NCBI GenBank assembly: GCA_943325105.2
Contig: CALPOD020000008.1
Span: 1-42,751, forward strand
Source: Candidatus Fokinia solitaria
GTDB lineage: Bacteria > Pseudomonadota > Alphaproteobacteria > Rickettsiales > Midichloriaceae
Length of the DNA: 42,751 nt
Direction: 5' to 3'
Below the pieces are notes generated by a model. The model saw only the letters and a list, made by a program, of their open reading frames with translations, did not search any database and was not told where the DNA came from. The first letter of the stretch is position 1; each line of letters opens with the position of its first letter. This document shows positions 8,922 through 16,938 of this stretch, one piece after another. The position numbers were made by a program, and so were the translations under genes.

Positions 8922-9671
8922 TTACCAGTCTATTCCTTTGTTACTTTTTAAATCCACTTTAGTACCAATAGATTGTAGATGCGCAATTAGAGCATCTAAT
9001 TCAGTAATTGAACTCGACTTATTATTGAATTTCCTTATTTTCACTCCAGGATATCTTTTTGTGAAATCATCAATCATCTCTTGTTTTATTTCAAGCCCTA
9101 GCTGAACTTCAATATCACTCATATACTTAGCAATATCATCATCAGTATATGGTACACCTAAAACTTTCAGAATCTCCATATTTCTTTGTATCTCAGATGT
9201 TTGTAAGATAGAATTCAGCAGAAATGGATAACCTGGCATAATTGATTGAGGTACTAGAGATCTAGGATCATATAAATGTTGTATATGCCAATCATCTGAA
9301 TATCTCTCACCAATTCTTGCTAAATCTGGACCAGTCCTTTTCGACCCCCAAGCAAAAGGATGATCATACATACTTTCAGCTGCAAGTGAGTAATGTCCAT
9401 ATCTTTCAACATCTTCAGCAATCTTTCTAATTTGTTGACTATGACAATTATAACAACCTTCCCGCTTATATATATTGAATCCTGCCAACTCTAATGGTGT
9501 GTAAGGGCGCATTCCACCAACTACTTCTATAGATACCTCCTTTTTGAATAGCGGCAATATTTCAATCATTCCACCAACAGCTGCAACAACTACAATGCAA
9601 CATAACAGAATAAATATATTTTTCTCAATCTTTCCATGAGGGGTATCATTGTTATTTGAATCACTAGCCAT
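8922..9671 (-). CDS. ccoO: cbb3-type cytochrome c oxidase subunit II (monohaem)
   Basis: Membrane-bound monohaem cytochrome c of the cbb3 oxidase. An N-terminal anchor lies at about residues 19-40. The haem c motif is CYNCH at 73-77, and the probable distal methionine is in SIMPGYP. The family usually has HSQMIR after the motif; here it is HSQQIR, a small departure. The rest (YGHYS, WGSKRTGPDLARIG) is canonical. The length of 249 aa is within the family range. It lies 22 bases after ccoN and before ccoQ. Confidence 0.94.
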   Translation of the reverse strand: MASDSNNNDTPHGKIEKNIFILLCCIVVVAAVGGMIEILPLFKKEVSIEVVGGMRPYTPLELAGFNIYKREGCYNCHSQQIRKIAEDVERYGHYSLAAESMYDHPFAWGSKRTGPDLARIGERYSDDWHIQHLYDPRSLVPQSIMPGYPFLLNSILQTSEIQRNMEILKVLGVPYTDDDIAKYMSDIEVQLGLEIKQEMIDDFTKRYPGVKIRKFNNKSSSITELDALIAHLQSIGTKVDLKSNKGIDW

Positions 9672-9693
9672 ATTACATTAATTGAGTGTTTAT

Positions 9694-11166
9694 TTAAGCG
9701 GCTTCAATACTCTCACCACCAATTGGTTTGGTAATTTTTAAATCTTCTTTTATTTCTTGAGGTTGAGTTCTAATAGTCATATATATATTATATATCATAA
9801 CAATAAAGCCTGAAAGATATGTGATACCACCAATAGCCCTTATCAAATAATATGGATGTAATGTACTCACAACATCAATAAATGAATACTTTAAAAACCC
9901 AACATCATTATAAGACCTCCACAACAGACCTTGTGTTATTCCTGCAACCCACATAGAAGTTATATATAAAACTATACCTATAGTGCCTAGCCAAAGGTGT
10001 ATACCAATCAACTTAACTGAATACATATCGGGTTTATTCCATAGTACAGGAACCATATGATATAATGCACCGAAGCTTATAAAGCCTACCCATCCTAGGC
10101 CGCCTGAATGCACGTGAGATATTATCCATTCAGTATAATGAGCAAGTCTATTTACTCCCTTGATAGCAAGTACTGGACCTTCAAAAGTAGTCATTCCATA
10201 AAATGCTATTGCTATCACCATGAATGCTATTACAGGATCTTTCCTTATTTTATACCAAGCACCAGAAAGTGTCATGATGCCATTTATCATACCACCCCAT
10301 GAAGGAACCCATAAAATGATTGACATTGTCATCCCAAGAGTCTGTGTCCAATCTGGTATAGATGTATAATGCAGATGATGTGCGCCAGCCCATACGTAAA
10401 AGAAAATAAATGACCAAAAATGTAAGATAGATAATCTATATGAATAAACAGGTCTTTGAGCTCTTTTAGGTAAGAAATAATACATCATGCCTATAAATCC
10501 AGATGTGAGGAAAAAACCGACTGCATTATGTCCATACCACCATTGAATCATTGCAGATTGAACACCACCAAATACATGTATGCTATTAGGACTCATTAAA
10601 GAGATAGGTATTGCAAGTCCGTTGCCTATGTGAACAATTGCAAAGACAGAAATAAATGCTAGATAAAACCAATTAGATACATAAATATGTCTTTCTTTTC
10701 TATTTTTTAATGTTCCGATATATATTATAAAATATGCTACCCAAACTATAACTAACAGCAAATCAGCATACCACTCTGGCTCTCCATATTCCTTACCTTG
10801 CGTGATTCCTAAAGGATAACCGGTGACTGCTAAAACTAAAAAAAGCTGATAGCCTAAAAACACGACTCTCGCGAGTGATCCTAATGCTAACTTAACTTGT
10901 GATGTTCTCTGTACTACAAAAAAAGATGTTGCAAACAAAACATTACCAGCAAATCCCAATATAATACTTGTAGTATGGGTAGGTCTAATTCTACCAAAAG
11001 ATGTCCAAGGTAGGCCTAAATTGAAAGCTGGGTATGTTAATTCAAGAGCTATCCACACACCCATTAGCATTGCAAAACACCCCCAGAAAAGAGCTGCTAA
11101 TGTGAATACCTTTATTATCCCATCATCATACTCTATGGCATTAGCTTTATGTTTCATAAAAATCAT
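9694..11166 (-). CDS. ccoN: cbb3-type cytochrome c oxidase catalytic subunit I
   Basis: Twelve-helix haem-copper subunit that reduces O2 to water with high affinity. All metal ligands are present with the spacing of the Pseudomonas stutzeri enzyme: His64 and His353 for haem b, His351 for haem b3, His213, His263 and His264 for CuB, and the cross-linking Tyr257. The length of 490 aa is normal. Its ATG (11164-11166) overlaps the stop of the upstream CDGSH gene as ATGA, implying translational coupling; a second ATG three codons on is an alternative start. I see no FNR/FixK box (TTGAT-N4-ATCAA) upstream of the operon. The assembly genes ccoGHIS are not in this window. Confidence 0.97.
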   Translation of the reverse strand: MIFMKHKANAIEYDDGIIKVFTLAALFWGCFAMLMGVWIALELTYPAFNLGLPWTSFGRIRPTHTTSIILGFAGNVLFATSFFVVQRTSQVKLALGSLARVVFLGYQLFLVLAVTGYPLGITQGKEYGEPEWYADLLLVIVWVAYFIIYIGTLKNRKERHIYVSNWFYLAFISVFAIVHIGNGLAIPISLMSPNSIHVFGGVQSAMIQWWYGHNAVGFFLTSGFIGMMYYFLPKRAQRPVYSYRLSILHFWSFIFFYVWAGAHHLHYTSIPDWTQTLGMTMSIILWVPSWGGMINGIMTLSGAWYKIRKDPVIAFMVIAIAFYGMTTFEGPVLAIKGVNRLAHYTEWIISHVHSGGLGWVGFISFGALYHMVPVLWNKPDMYSVKLIGIHLWLGTIGIVLYITSMWVAGITQGLLWRSYNDVGFLKYSFIDVVSTLHPYYLIRAIGGITYLSGFIVMIYNIYMTIRTQPQEIKEDLKITKPIGGESIEAA

Positions 11167-11417
11167 TCATTTGTTTCGATAAATTTATGCGATCCATCAC
11201 ATAAAGGTTTATTTTTACTGTATTTACAGCCACAAAAACCTACTGTTTTATCTTCATTTGCTGTGTATTGCATTGGGGTAAAATCAGTTCCTTTATGTGA
11301 TCCATCACAAAATGGTTGATTGCTACTTAAACCACAAGCACACCAGTAATAAGTCACTCCTTTTTTTACATCGAATCTCATAGAGCCTTTCTTGAAAATC
11401 TTTGGTAACTCTGACAT
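11163..11417 (-). CDS. Dual CDGSH iron-sulfur domain protein
   Basis: 84 aa with two complete CDGSH signatures (C-x-C-x2-S-x3-P-x-C-D-G-S-H): CACGLSSNQPFCDGSH and CGCKYSKNKPLCDGSH. Each binds one [2Fe-2S] cluster through three Cys and one His. The family includes mitoNEET-like proteins and is associated with redox sensing or Fe-S cluster transfer. It has no signal peptide or membrane segment, so it is cytoplasmic. It is the first gene of the cbb3 operon and overlaps the ccoN start by four bases (ATGA). A role in oxidase biogenesis or redox control is inferred from position alone. Confidence 0.9.
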   Translation of the reverse strand: MSELPKIFKKGSMRFDVKKGVTYYWCACGLSSNQPFCDGSHKGTDFTPMQYTANEDKTVGFCGCKYSKNKPLCDGSHKFIETNE

Positions 11418-11512
11418 GTTATTGTGCGCTTATGATATATATTATAAATCTGAAATAAAAATTATATTGTTATTTCAAATAATGTGCAACTAAATAATTT
11501 AAAATAGTGTGA

Positions 11513-12556
11513 ATGTTAAAGGATTTTGATTTCGAATTACCACATGATCTCATAGCTCAACACCCTCTTCCGAGGGGTAAATCAAAAGTGATATGTGTTG
11601 ATAACCAAAAAAATTTTGAGGAAAGTATATTTGAAGATATTCATGAATTTTTTAATCCAGGGGATGTCATGGTGCTCAACAATACAAAAGTCATCCCATC
11701 TTACTTGTCAGGAAATATAAATGACTCAGAAATCACAGTTAATCTCATAAATAGATGTAATGATAAAATTAATGAAACATGGGAGGTATTAAGTAAACCA
11801 AGGAAAAAACTTGTACTTAGCTCTACAGTAAATTTCTCAGAAAAACTTTCAGGAAAAGTAATCGAAAAATACAACAAGAATGATATGGATGTAATTGAGT
11901 TTAATCTCCCATCCGAAGAGTTTTATAAAGAATTAGATTTGATAGGAAGTGTTCCATTACCACAATACATAAAACGCCCTGCATCAACTACAGACTCAAC
12001 AACTTATCAAACTGTATTTTCAACAGTAAAGGGATCAGTTGCTGCACCAACTGCCGGTTTGCATTTTACAACAGATTTACTTGAAATCTTAAAAGATAAA
12101 GGAGTGCAGATAGCTTATATAACATTGCATATTGGGAGTGGTACATTTTTACCAGTAAGGACTGAAAAAATCTCAGATCACAAGATGCACAGTGAATTTT
12201 ATAATATCGATCAAGATACTTGTGATATAATTAATGAAACGAAAGCAAAACAAAAAAAAGTAGTTGGAATAGGTACAACATCACTGAGAGCTCTCGAGAG
12301 TGCAGCAAACTTTTGCATTGGTGAAAAGTTGAAGCCTCACTCAAATTATACAAACTTATTCATAACAGAAGGATACGAGTTTAAAATCGTCGACAGCCTC
12401 ATAACTAACTTCCATCTACCCAAAAGCACTCTCTTTATGCTTGTTTGTGCATTTTTAGGAGGTATAGATAATGGCCAAAAGCTTTACAGATATGCAATTG
12501 ATAACAAATATAGATTCTTCAGTTATGGAGATGCCTGTTTTATAAATAGAAAATAA
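11513..12556 (+). CDS. queA: S-adenosylmethionine:tRNA ribosyltransferase-isomerase
   Basis: Transfers the ribosyl group of SAM to preQ1 at the tRNA wobble position, forming epoxyqueuosine. Family blocks include DFDFELPHDLIAQHPLPRG at the N-terminus, GDVMVLNNTKVIP, the central GSVAAPTAGLHFT, LHIGSGTFLPVR and the C-terminal LITNFHLPKSTL. The full length of 347 aa is normal. It starts with ATG at 11513, divergent from the CDGSH-cco operon, with no strong ribosome-binding site. It is followed by ygfZ after a single base. An imperfect operator-like inverted repeat, GAAATAA...TTATTTC (11452-11476), lies in the divergent intergenic region. Confidence 0.96.
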   Translation: MLKDFDFELPHDLIAQHPLPRGKSKVICVDNQKNFEESIFEDIHEFFNPGDVMVLNNTKVIPSYLSGNINDSEITVNLINRCNDKINETWEVLSKPRKKLVLSSTVNFSEKLSGKVIEKYNKNDMDVIEFNLPSEEFYKELDLIGSVPLPQYIKRPASTTDSTTYQTVFSTVKGSVAAPTAGLHFTTDLLEILKDKGVQIAYITLHIGSGTFLPVRTEKISDHKMHSEFYNIDQDTCDIINETKAKQKKVVGIGTTSLRALESAANFCIGEKLKPHSNYTNLFITEGYEFKIVDSLITNFHLPKSTLFMLVCAFLGGIDNGQKLYRYAIDNKYRFFSYGDACFINRK

Positions 12557-12557
12557 A

Positions 12558-13340
12558 ATGATAAAAGATAGAAAAATACTAATTGTCAGCGGAATTGATA
12601 GTGAGAGCTTTCTGCAGCAAATACTCACTAACAACATCAAACTAATTAAAGATGATTTGCAATACAATCTGATTTTAACACCTCAAGGAAAGCTATTACA
12701 TGATCTCTTTGTTTCAAGAAAAAGGAATTCTGAAGGTTGTTTTATACTTGATTGTCATTCAAAAGGGATAGAAGATATAATCAATTTATTTCAAAAATAT
12801 AAGTTAGGATCTAAAGTAGATTTAACTATTGATGACAATATAAATGTGTATTGGTCTGAAATTCATTCAGAAAACTCATACAAGGACCCACGTCATGAAA
12901 AATTAGGATTTAGAACATATGTGTCTGAAATATTAACTAATAATTATCAATCCTTTGACCAGATCCATTATGATCTTTCTCTACCTCAACTATATATAGA
13001 TTTTGAATCTGGAAAATATTTCCCATTTGATGTTGGTTTTGACCAATTTAATTCAATTAGCTATGACAAGGGGTGTTATATAGGGCAAGAAGTAATTACA
13101 AGAACTCACTTTAGAGGTGTTGTAAGGAAAAAAGTATATAAAGTAAAAATTAATGGAGAGATACAAAAACCTCTCGATTTAGAAATATTTATAGAGGATA
13201 AGAGGGTTGGTACCCTCATTGGTATATACGGTAATAATAATCATAAGGTGATGGGACTTGCACTTATAACTGCAGACCTCATAAATGATCATAAGAATGC
13301 AGTGATAGGTAATGATAAAATCCCATGTGAGATTTTATAA
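12558..13340 (+). CDS. ygfZ: YgfZ/GcvT-like folate-binding Fe-S cluster protein
   Basis: Folate-dependent factor that helps assemble or repair certain [4Fe-4S] proteins; it is the bacterial relative of mitochondrial IBA57. The diagnostic KGCYIGQE motif is at residues 171-178, with its functionally important cysteine. DFESGKYFPFDVGFDQ precedes it. The length of 260 aa is at the short end for the family. It is tightly linked to queA. Clients in this window could include IspG, a [4Fe-4S] enzyme. Confidence 0.88.
   Translation: MIKDRKILIVSGIDSESFLQQILTNNIKLIKDDLQYNLILTPQGKLLHDLFVSRKRNSEGCFILDCHSKGIEDIINLFQKYKLGSKVDLTIDDNINVYWSEIHSENSYKDPRHEKLGFRTYVSEILTNNYQSFDQIHYDLSLPQLYIDFESGKYFPFDVGFDQFNSISYDKGCYIGQEVITRTHFRGVVRKKVYKVKINGEIQKPLDLEIFIEDKRVGTLIGIYGNNNHKVMGLALITADLINDHKNAVIGNDKIPCEIL
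13315..13338. terminator. Perfect hairpin at the ygfZ/psd convergent junction
   Basis: ATAAAATC (13315-13322) pairs with GATTTTAT (13331-13338) around an 8-base loop and runs into the ygfZ stop codon. Short A/T runs flank both arms, which suits a bidirectional terminator. Only three bases separate the two convergent genes. Confidence 0.5.
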
Positions 13341-13343
13341 AAA

Positions 13344-14042
13344 CTATTCAGTAATTCCTATAATAGATTTTTGTTCACCATTAAGTCTTGCAATAACTGT
13401 TTCACCACCAATCATTGTTTGACCAAGTAAAACAGATGGCTTAACACCCTCTGGTAAGAAAACATCTACTCTACTACCAAATTTGATGATTCCATATCTA
13501 GCACCAGATTTAACTTGATCTCCCTCGTTTAAGTTACAAATAATTCTTCTTGCAATAAGACCTGCTATTTGTACCAATCCAACCTCTCTTCCATCTACTG
13601 TATTGATAAGAACTGATTGTCTTTCATTATCTTTGCTTGATTTATCCAATGAAGCATTGATAAACTTCCCAGGTCTATATGATGTCTTTGTTACAATACC
13701 TGTTACAGGTATTCTATTTACATGCACATTAAATACATTTAAAAATATACTGACTCTAGTACCTTTTTTGCTTTGGGAATCAAGTTCTTCTGGGAAATCT
13801 GCACCTTCTTCTATAGCTGTTACAATACCATCTGCCGGACTCACTACTAGGTAATCATCTACAGGTGTGATTCTTTGGGGGTCTCTGAAGAAAAAGACAC
13901 AAAAAATTGCTAAAACTAAGCATATCCATCCAAAAGAATCAAAAAACATAAAACTTAAGAGTGTGATGATGCAAGCCAAAGCTATAATGGTATATCCTTC
14001 CTTGCTAATTCTGGGAATGAGAAATTTTATTATTTCTTCCAT
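13344..14042 (-). CDS. psd: Phosphatidylserine decarboxylase proenzyme
   Basis: Converts phosphatidylserine to phosphatidylethanolamine at the inner membrane. It is the short alphaproteobacterial type (232 aa). A hydrophobic N-terminal region lies at about 18-52, followed by FFRDPQR, SPADGIV and FLNVFNVHVNR. The self-cleavage site that forms the pyruvoyl group is Gly189-Ser190 in KFGSRVDV. The neighbour pssA, often downstream in relatives, is absent here; ygfZ converges on the end instead. It starts with ATG at 14042, divergent from ubiE. Confidence 0.95.
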   Translation of the reverse strand: MEEIIKFLIPRISKEGYTIIALACIITLLSFMFFDSFGWICLVLAIFCVFFFRDPQRITPVDDYLVVSPADGIVTAIEEGADFPEELDSQSKKGTRVSIFLNVFNVHVNRIPVTGIVTKTSYRPGKFINASLDKSSKDNERQSVLINTVDGREVGLVQIAGLIARRIICNLNEGDQVKSGARYGIIKFGSRVDVFLPEGVKPSVLLGQTMIGGETVIARLNGEQKSIIGITE

Positions 14043-14075
14043 AAATAAACTATTTTTTATAAAATTTGTAATTAA

Positions 14076-14084
14076 TGCTAAAAT
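14076..14084 (+). promoter_or_regulatory. Candidate extended -10 promoter of ubiE
   Basis: TGCTAAAAT (TG at 14076-14077, hexamer 14079-14084) resembles the extended -10 of pdhB. A loose -35, TTTATA, lies 17 bases upstream. It is about 44 bases before the ubiE ATG. AT-rich background makes this tentative. Confidence 0.3.
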
Positions 14085-14127
14085 TTATATCAACTGATGA
14101 AACAATAATCAACTTTAAAAAGTCAAA

Positions 14128-14844
14128 ATGCCTAAACAATCTAATGTACAAAAAGTTTTTGATGCAGTAGCAGACAAATATGATTTAATGAATTCACTAA
14201 TGAGCTTCGGATTACACCATCTTTGGAAAAAGAAATTTATTGCGATGATAGAGCCATACAAGACACATTCTTTACTAGATGTAGCAGGTGGCACAGGCGA
14301 TATTGCAATGGGTTTTTTAGACAATGGTGGAGGTAAAGCAATTATATGTGACATTAATAATAATATGCTGATTGCAGGAGATAAAAAGCGCATTGATAAT
14401 GGATCTTTCAATAAATATAAAGAAAATCTTTCCACAATGTGTGAGGATGCTCAGGATCTTCCATTTGAAGATAACTCATTTGATAGAGTGACAATATCAT
14501 TTGGAATAAGAAATGTTGAATCAATTCAAAAGGCTTTAGATGAAATGTTTAGAGTTACAAAAGTTGGTGGTAAATTTCTCTGTATGGAGTTCTTAAGACC
14601 TGAATCAGATACAATCACAAGAAAAATCTATGATTTTTTCTCATTCAACTGCATTCCAATGATAGGCAAAATAGTTATTGGAGATGAAAAGCCATATCAA
14701 TATCTTGTTGATAGCATTCGTGCATTTCCAAAAAAAGACGATTTCATTAAAATGCTTGAAGAGTCTGGATTTAAAATGGTCAAAACAAAAGTATTGCTTA
14801 AAGATGTAGTTGCTATATATACTTGCTATAAGTTAAGTAAATAA
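14128..14844 (+). CDS. ubiE: Ubiquinone biosynthesis C-methyltransferase UbiE
   Basis: SAM-dependent C-methylation of the benzoquinol ring in ubiquinone synthesis. FDAVADKYDLMN (11-22) and the following HHLWKKKF are UbiE signatures. SAM motif I is DVAGGTGD (51-58), and the C-terminal region has GGKFLCMEF and PYQYLVDSIRAFP. The full length of 238 aa is normal. It starts with ATG at 14128 and is followed after eight bases by a permease, so the two are probably co-transcribed. Confidence 0.96.
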   Translation: MPKQSNVQKVFDAVADKYDLMNSLMSFGLHHLWKKKFIAMIEPYKTHSLLDVAGGTGDIAMGFLDNGGGKAIICDINNNMLIAGDKKRIDNGSFNKYKENLSTMCEDAQDLPFEDNSFDRVTISFGIRNVESIQKALDEMFRVTKVGGKFLCMEFLRPESDTITRKIYDFFSFNCIPMIGKIVIGDEKPYQYLVDSIRAFPKKDDFIKMLEESGFKMVKTKVLLKDVVAIYTCYKLSK

Positions 14845-14852
14845 AGTATTTT

Positions 14853-15725
14853 ATGTTTTCAACAGTACTAATAATAGTAGTCTTTGGAGCTATAATAAGG
14901 AGAATATTTACTCAAGATCACATCAATGGATTAGAAACATTTCTCCTTAAAATAAGCCTTCCTGCCGCTCTTTTCAACTTCACTTTAAAAAATGATCTTG
15001 CAAATATTTTTAATCAAACTTACAGTATAAGCTATCTAGCTGTATTTATTGTTTCTGGACTGATAACATTAGTGTTTTTCAATAAAAGAACTTCATCTGA
15101 AATAGTCACAAGAATCTTGTGCTCTACATACGTCAATGCAGCTATTTACACAATTCCAGTGATGATTTGTATTTTAGGTGATGCTAAGGCTGCAGTCTTA
15201 GGACATCTTTTGCAAGTCGTTTGCATACAGCCACTATTTATCATTATCTTTTGTCTGATTCAAAATAAAAGGCGTGCAATATTTAAGAATATCATCACTT
15301 CACCAATTGTCTTTATGCCTTGTCTTGGACTATTTCTGAATTATTTTAAAATATCTTTTTATGATGGAATAATTAATAGTATTGAGGTGTTAGCTCAGTC
15401 TTCAACGCCTTTATCTTTACTTGTTTTTGGTATGACTTTAGGTGGTTTTAAAATTTCAAAAATAGATAAAGATGTTGTATTTACTTCTATTATAAAAAAC
15501 ATTGTTCATCCTGTTGTAGGTTTTATTATTGGGAAATACTTTTTTTTATTAGAAGGATATTGGCTAAAAGCTCTTGTCTTATCAACTGCAGCACCAACTG
15601 CCTTTATTGCATATCTTTTGACTAAAAATTTCACAGAGGACGGAGAGTTTGCCAAAAATGTTGTATCTCTAACATCTATAGCCTCTATTCCAACTTTATT
15701 GATTATTTATTTGATTGAACTTTAG
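14853..15725 (+). CDS. AEC-family transporter (auxin efflux carrier-like permease)
   Basis: Integral membrane permease of 290 aa with about nine or ten hydrophobic segments. The family signature is seen in the FLLKISLPAALFNF stretch near the N-terminus, LAQSSTPLSLLVFGMTLGG near the middle, and LSTAAPTAFIAYLL towards the end. Bacterial members move organic acids such as malate or malonate by membrane potential. Substrate is unknown here; a dicarboxylate would suit the malic enzyme at 30932-33196. It lies eight bases after ubiE and is convergent with the FtsL-like gene. Confidence 0.85.
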   Translation: MFSTVLIIVVFGAIIRRIFTQDHINGLETFLLKISLPAALFNFTLKNDLANIFNQTYSISYLAVFIVSGLITLVFFNKRTSSEIVTRILCSTYVNAAIYTIPVMICILGDAKAAVLGHLLQVVCIQPLFIIIFCLIQNKRRAIFKNIITSPIVFMPCLGLFLNYFKISFYDGIINSIEVLAQSSTPLSLLVFGMTLGGFKISKIDKDVVFTSIIKNIVHPVVGFIIGKYFFLLEGYWLKALVLSTAAPTAFIAYLLTKNFTEDGEFAKNVVSLTSIASIPTLLIIYLIEL

Positions 15726-15737
15726 GACGTAGCATTA

Positions 15738-16016
15738 TTATTGCTCTTCTATGACTATCACCTGTGAGGGTTTTATAGGTTGTAAATCAGGAGTTAAAAA
15801 TAACATTTTCCTGATTGCTTTAGGTCTTGATATATGCTCAAGATCTATATTTAAAAGCCTTATTTTTTCTTCTTCATCAACTATCATTTGTTCTATTTTT
15901 TTTAGTTCATTTATCTTTTTTCTAGAATTATATTTGATAGAAAACATAAGATATATTATTAATAAGACCACTAATAATAGTCCAAGTATAAATTTATTTG
16001 CAAGTTTCTTATTCAT
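15738..16016 (-). CDS. FtsL-like divisome protein (putative)
   Basis: 92 aa. A short basic N-terminus precedes one membrane helix (residues 8-26), a coiled coil (about 30-58), and then HISRPKAIRKM and LQPIKPSQV. Small size, a single N-terminal anchor, a coiled coil, and the N/RP-x-x-I/L...L-x-P-x-x-x-x-Q ending are the recognised layout of alphaproteobacterial FtsL, the FtsQ/FtsI partner in septation. Its ATG overlaps the ftsY stop as ATGA, so it is translationally coupled to ftsY. The usual place is beside mraW-ftsI, so this context is unusual. The assignment rests on architecture and a weak C-terminal match. Confidence 0.55.
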   Translation of the reverse strand: MNKKLANKFILGLLLVVLLIIYLMFSIKYNSRKKINELKKIEQMIVDEEEKIRLLNIDLEHISRPKAIRKMLFLTPDLQPIKPSQVIVIEEQ

Positions 16017-16924
16017 ATAATTGCCTTAGCAAAATCTTTTGCATTAAACTCTATTAGATCCTCAACTTTTTCACCAACACCTATTGCATAAATTGGAATG
16101 TTATATTTTTTTGCTGCACCAACTATAACACCACCCTTTGCAGAGCTATCCAATTTCGTGAAAATCAACCCAGTTATGGGTACAATCTCTTTAAAAGTAG
16201 AGATTTGGTTATAAGCATTCTGGCCTGTTGTACTATCTAAGACCATTATAATTTCATGTGGTGTATCTTGATCTATTTTTTTGATAACTCTAACGCATTT
16301 CTGTAATTCATTCATTAGATCAGACTTATTATGCAATCGCCCTGCAGTATCAAGAATCAATACATCAATTTGTTGTTCTTTTGCTTTTAATAAGGCTCTG
16401 TATCCAACGCTTGCTGGATCTGAATTCTGATCACCTGTGACTACTTCACAACCAACTTTATCACCCCATGCTTGCAGTTGCTCTACAGCTGCAGCTCTGA
16501 ATGTATCACATGCACCTAACATCACTGACATGCCTTGATTTTTGAATTGCATTGCAAGCTTACCAGCAGTAGTGGTCTTGCCATTACCATTCACTCCACA
16601 AAGCATTATTACAAGAGGTTTATGATGATCTTGCATAAGATCAATACTTTTTGAGAACGGCTCTAAAATAATTTCAATCTGCTCCTGCAAAAACCTTTGT
16701 ATTTCCTCATGTGTTAAAACATCATCAAATTTTTGATTTTTAAGGTTATTTACAAACATTGAAGTTATCTCAGGCCCCATATCACTTAATAGTAAAAGCT
16801 CTTCAAATTCTTCTAGAGTTTTATTATCTATCTTTCTACTACCACTAAATATCTTTGATATGCCATTTGATAAAACATTAGAAGTTTTAACAAATTTATC
16901 TTTTATTGAATTTAACCAACCCAT
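16013..16924 (-). CDS. ftsY: Signal recognition particle receptor FtsY
   Basis: GTPase receptor that docks SRP-ribosome complexes at the membrane. G1 is GVNGNGKTT (110-118), followed by DTFRAAAVEQL (140-150), DTAGR (192-196), and TKLDSSAKGG near 258. The 303-aa form has a short N domain and lacks the acidic A domain, as in other alphaproteobacteria. It starts with ATG at 16924, fifteen bases after the last virB6 gene, so it is probably read through from the secretion locus. Co-transcription of ftsY with membrane-channel genes is plausible but unproven. Confidence 0.97.
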   Translation of the reverse strand: MGWLNSIKDKFVKTSNVLSNGISKIFSGSRKIDNKTLEEFEELLLLSDMGPEITSMFVNNLKNQKFDDVLTHEEIQRFLQEQIEIILEPFSKSIDLMQDHHKPLVIMLCGVNGNGKTTTAGKLAMQFKNQGMSVMLGACDTFRAAAVEQLQAWGDKVGCEVVTGDQNSDPASVGYRALLKAKEQQIDVLILDTAGRLHNKSDLMNELQKCVRVIKKIDQDTPHEIIMVLDSTTGQNAYNQISTFKEIVPITGLIFTKLDSSAKGGVIVGAAKKYNIPIYAIGVGEKVEDLIEFNAKDFAKAII

Positions 16925-16938
16925 GATTTTTATATTAT

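Noticed and set aside
10108-10302. 64-aa plus-strand ORF inside ccoN
   Set aside because: It lies wholly within a strongly conserved gene on the other strand and encodes no recognisable protein, so it is a shadow frame.
11418-11512. FNR/FixK box controlling the cco operon
   Set aside because: No TTGAT-N4-ATCAA-like site is present. The GAAATAA/TTATTTC inverted repeat there has the wrong sequence and is common in AT-rich DNA.
15722-15745. Hairpin at the AEC permease/FtsL-like junction
   Set aside because: Only AGCA and TGCT pair (4 bp), too weak to call, unlike the other convergent junctions.
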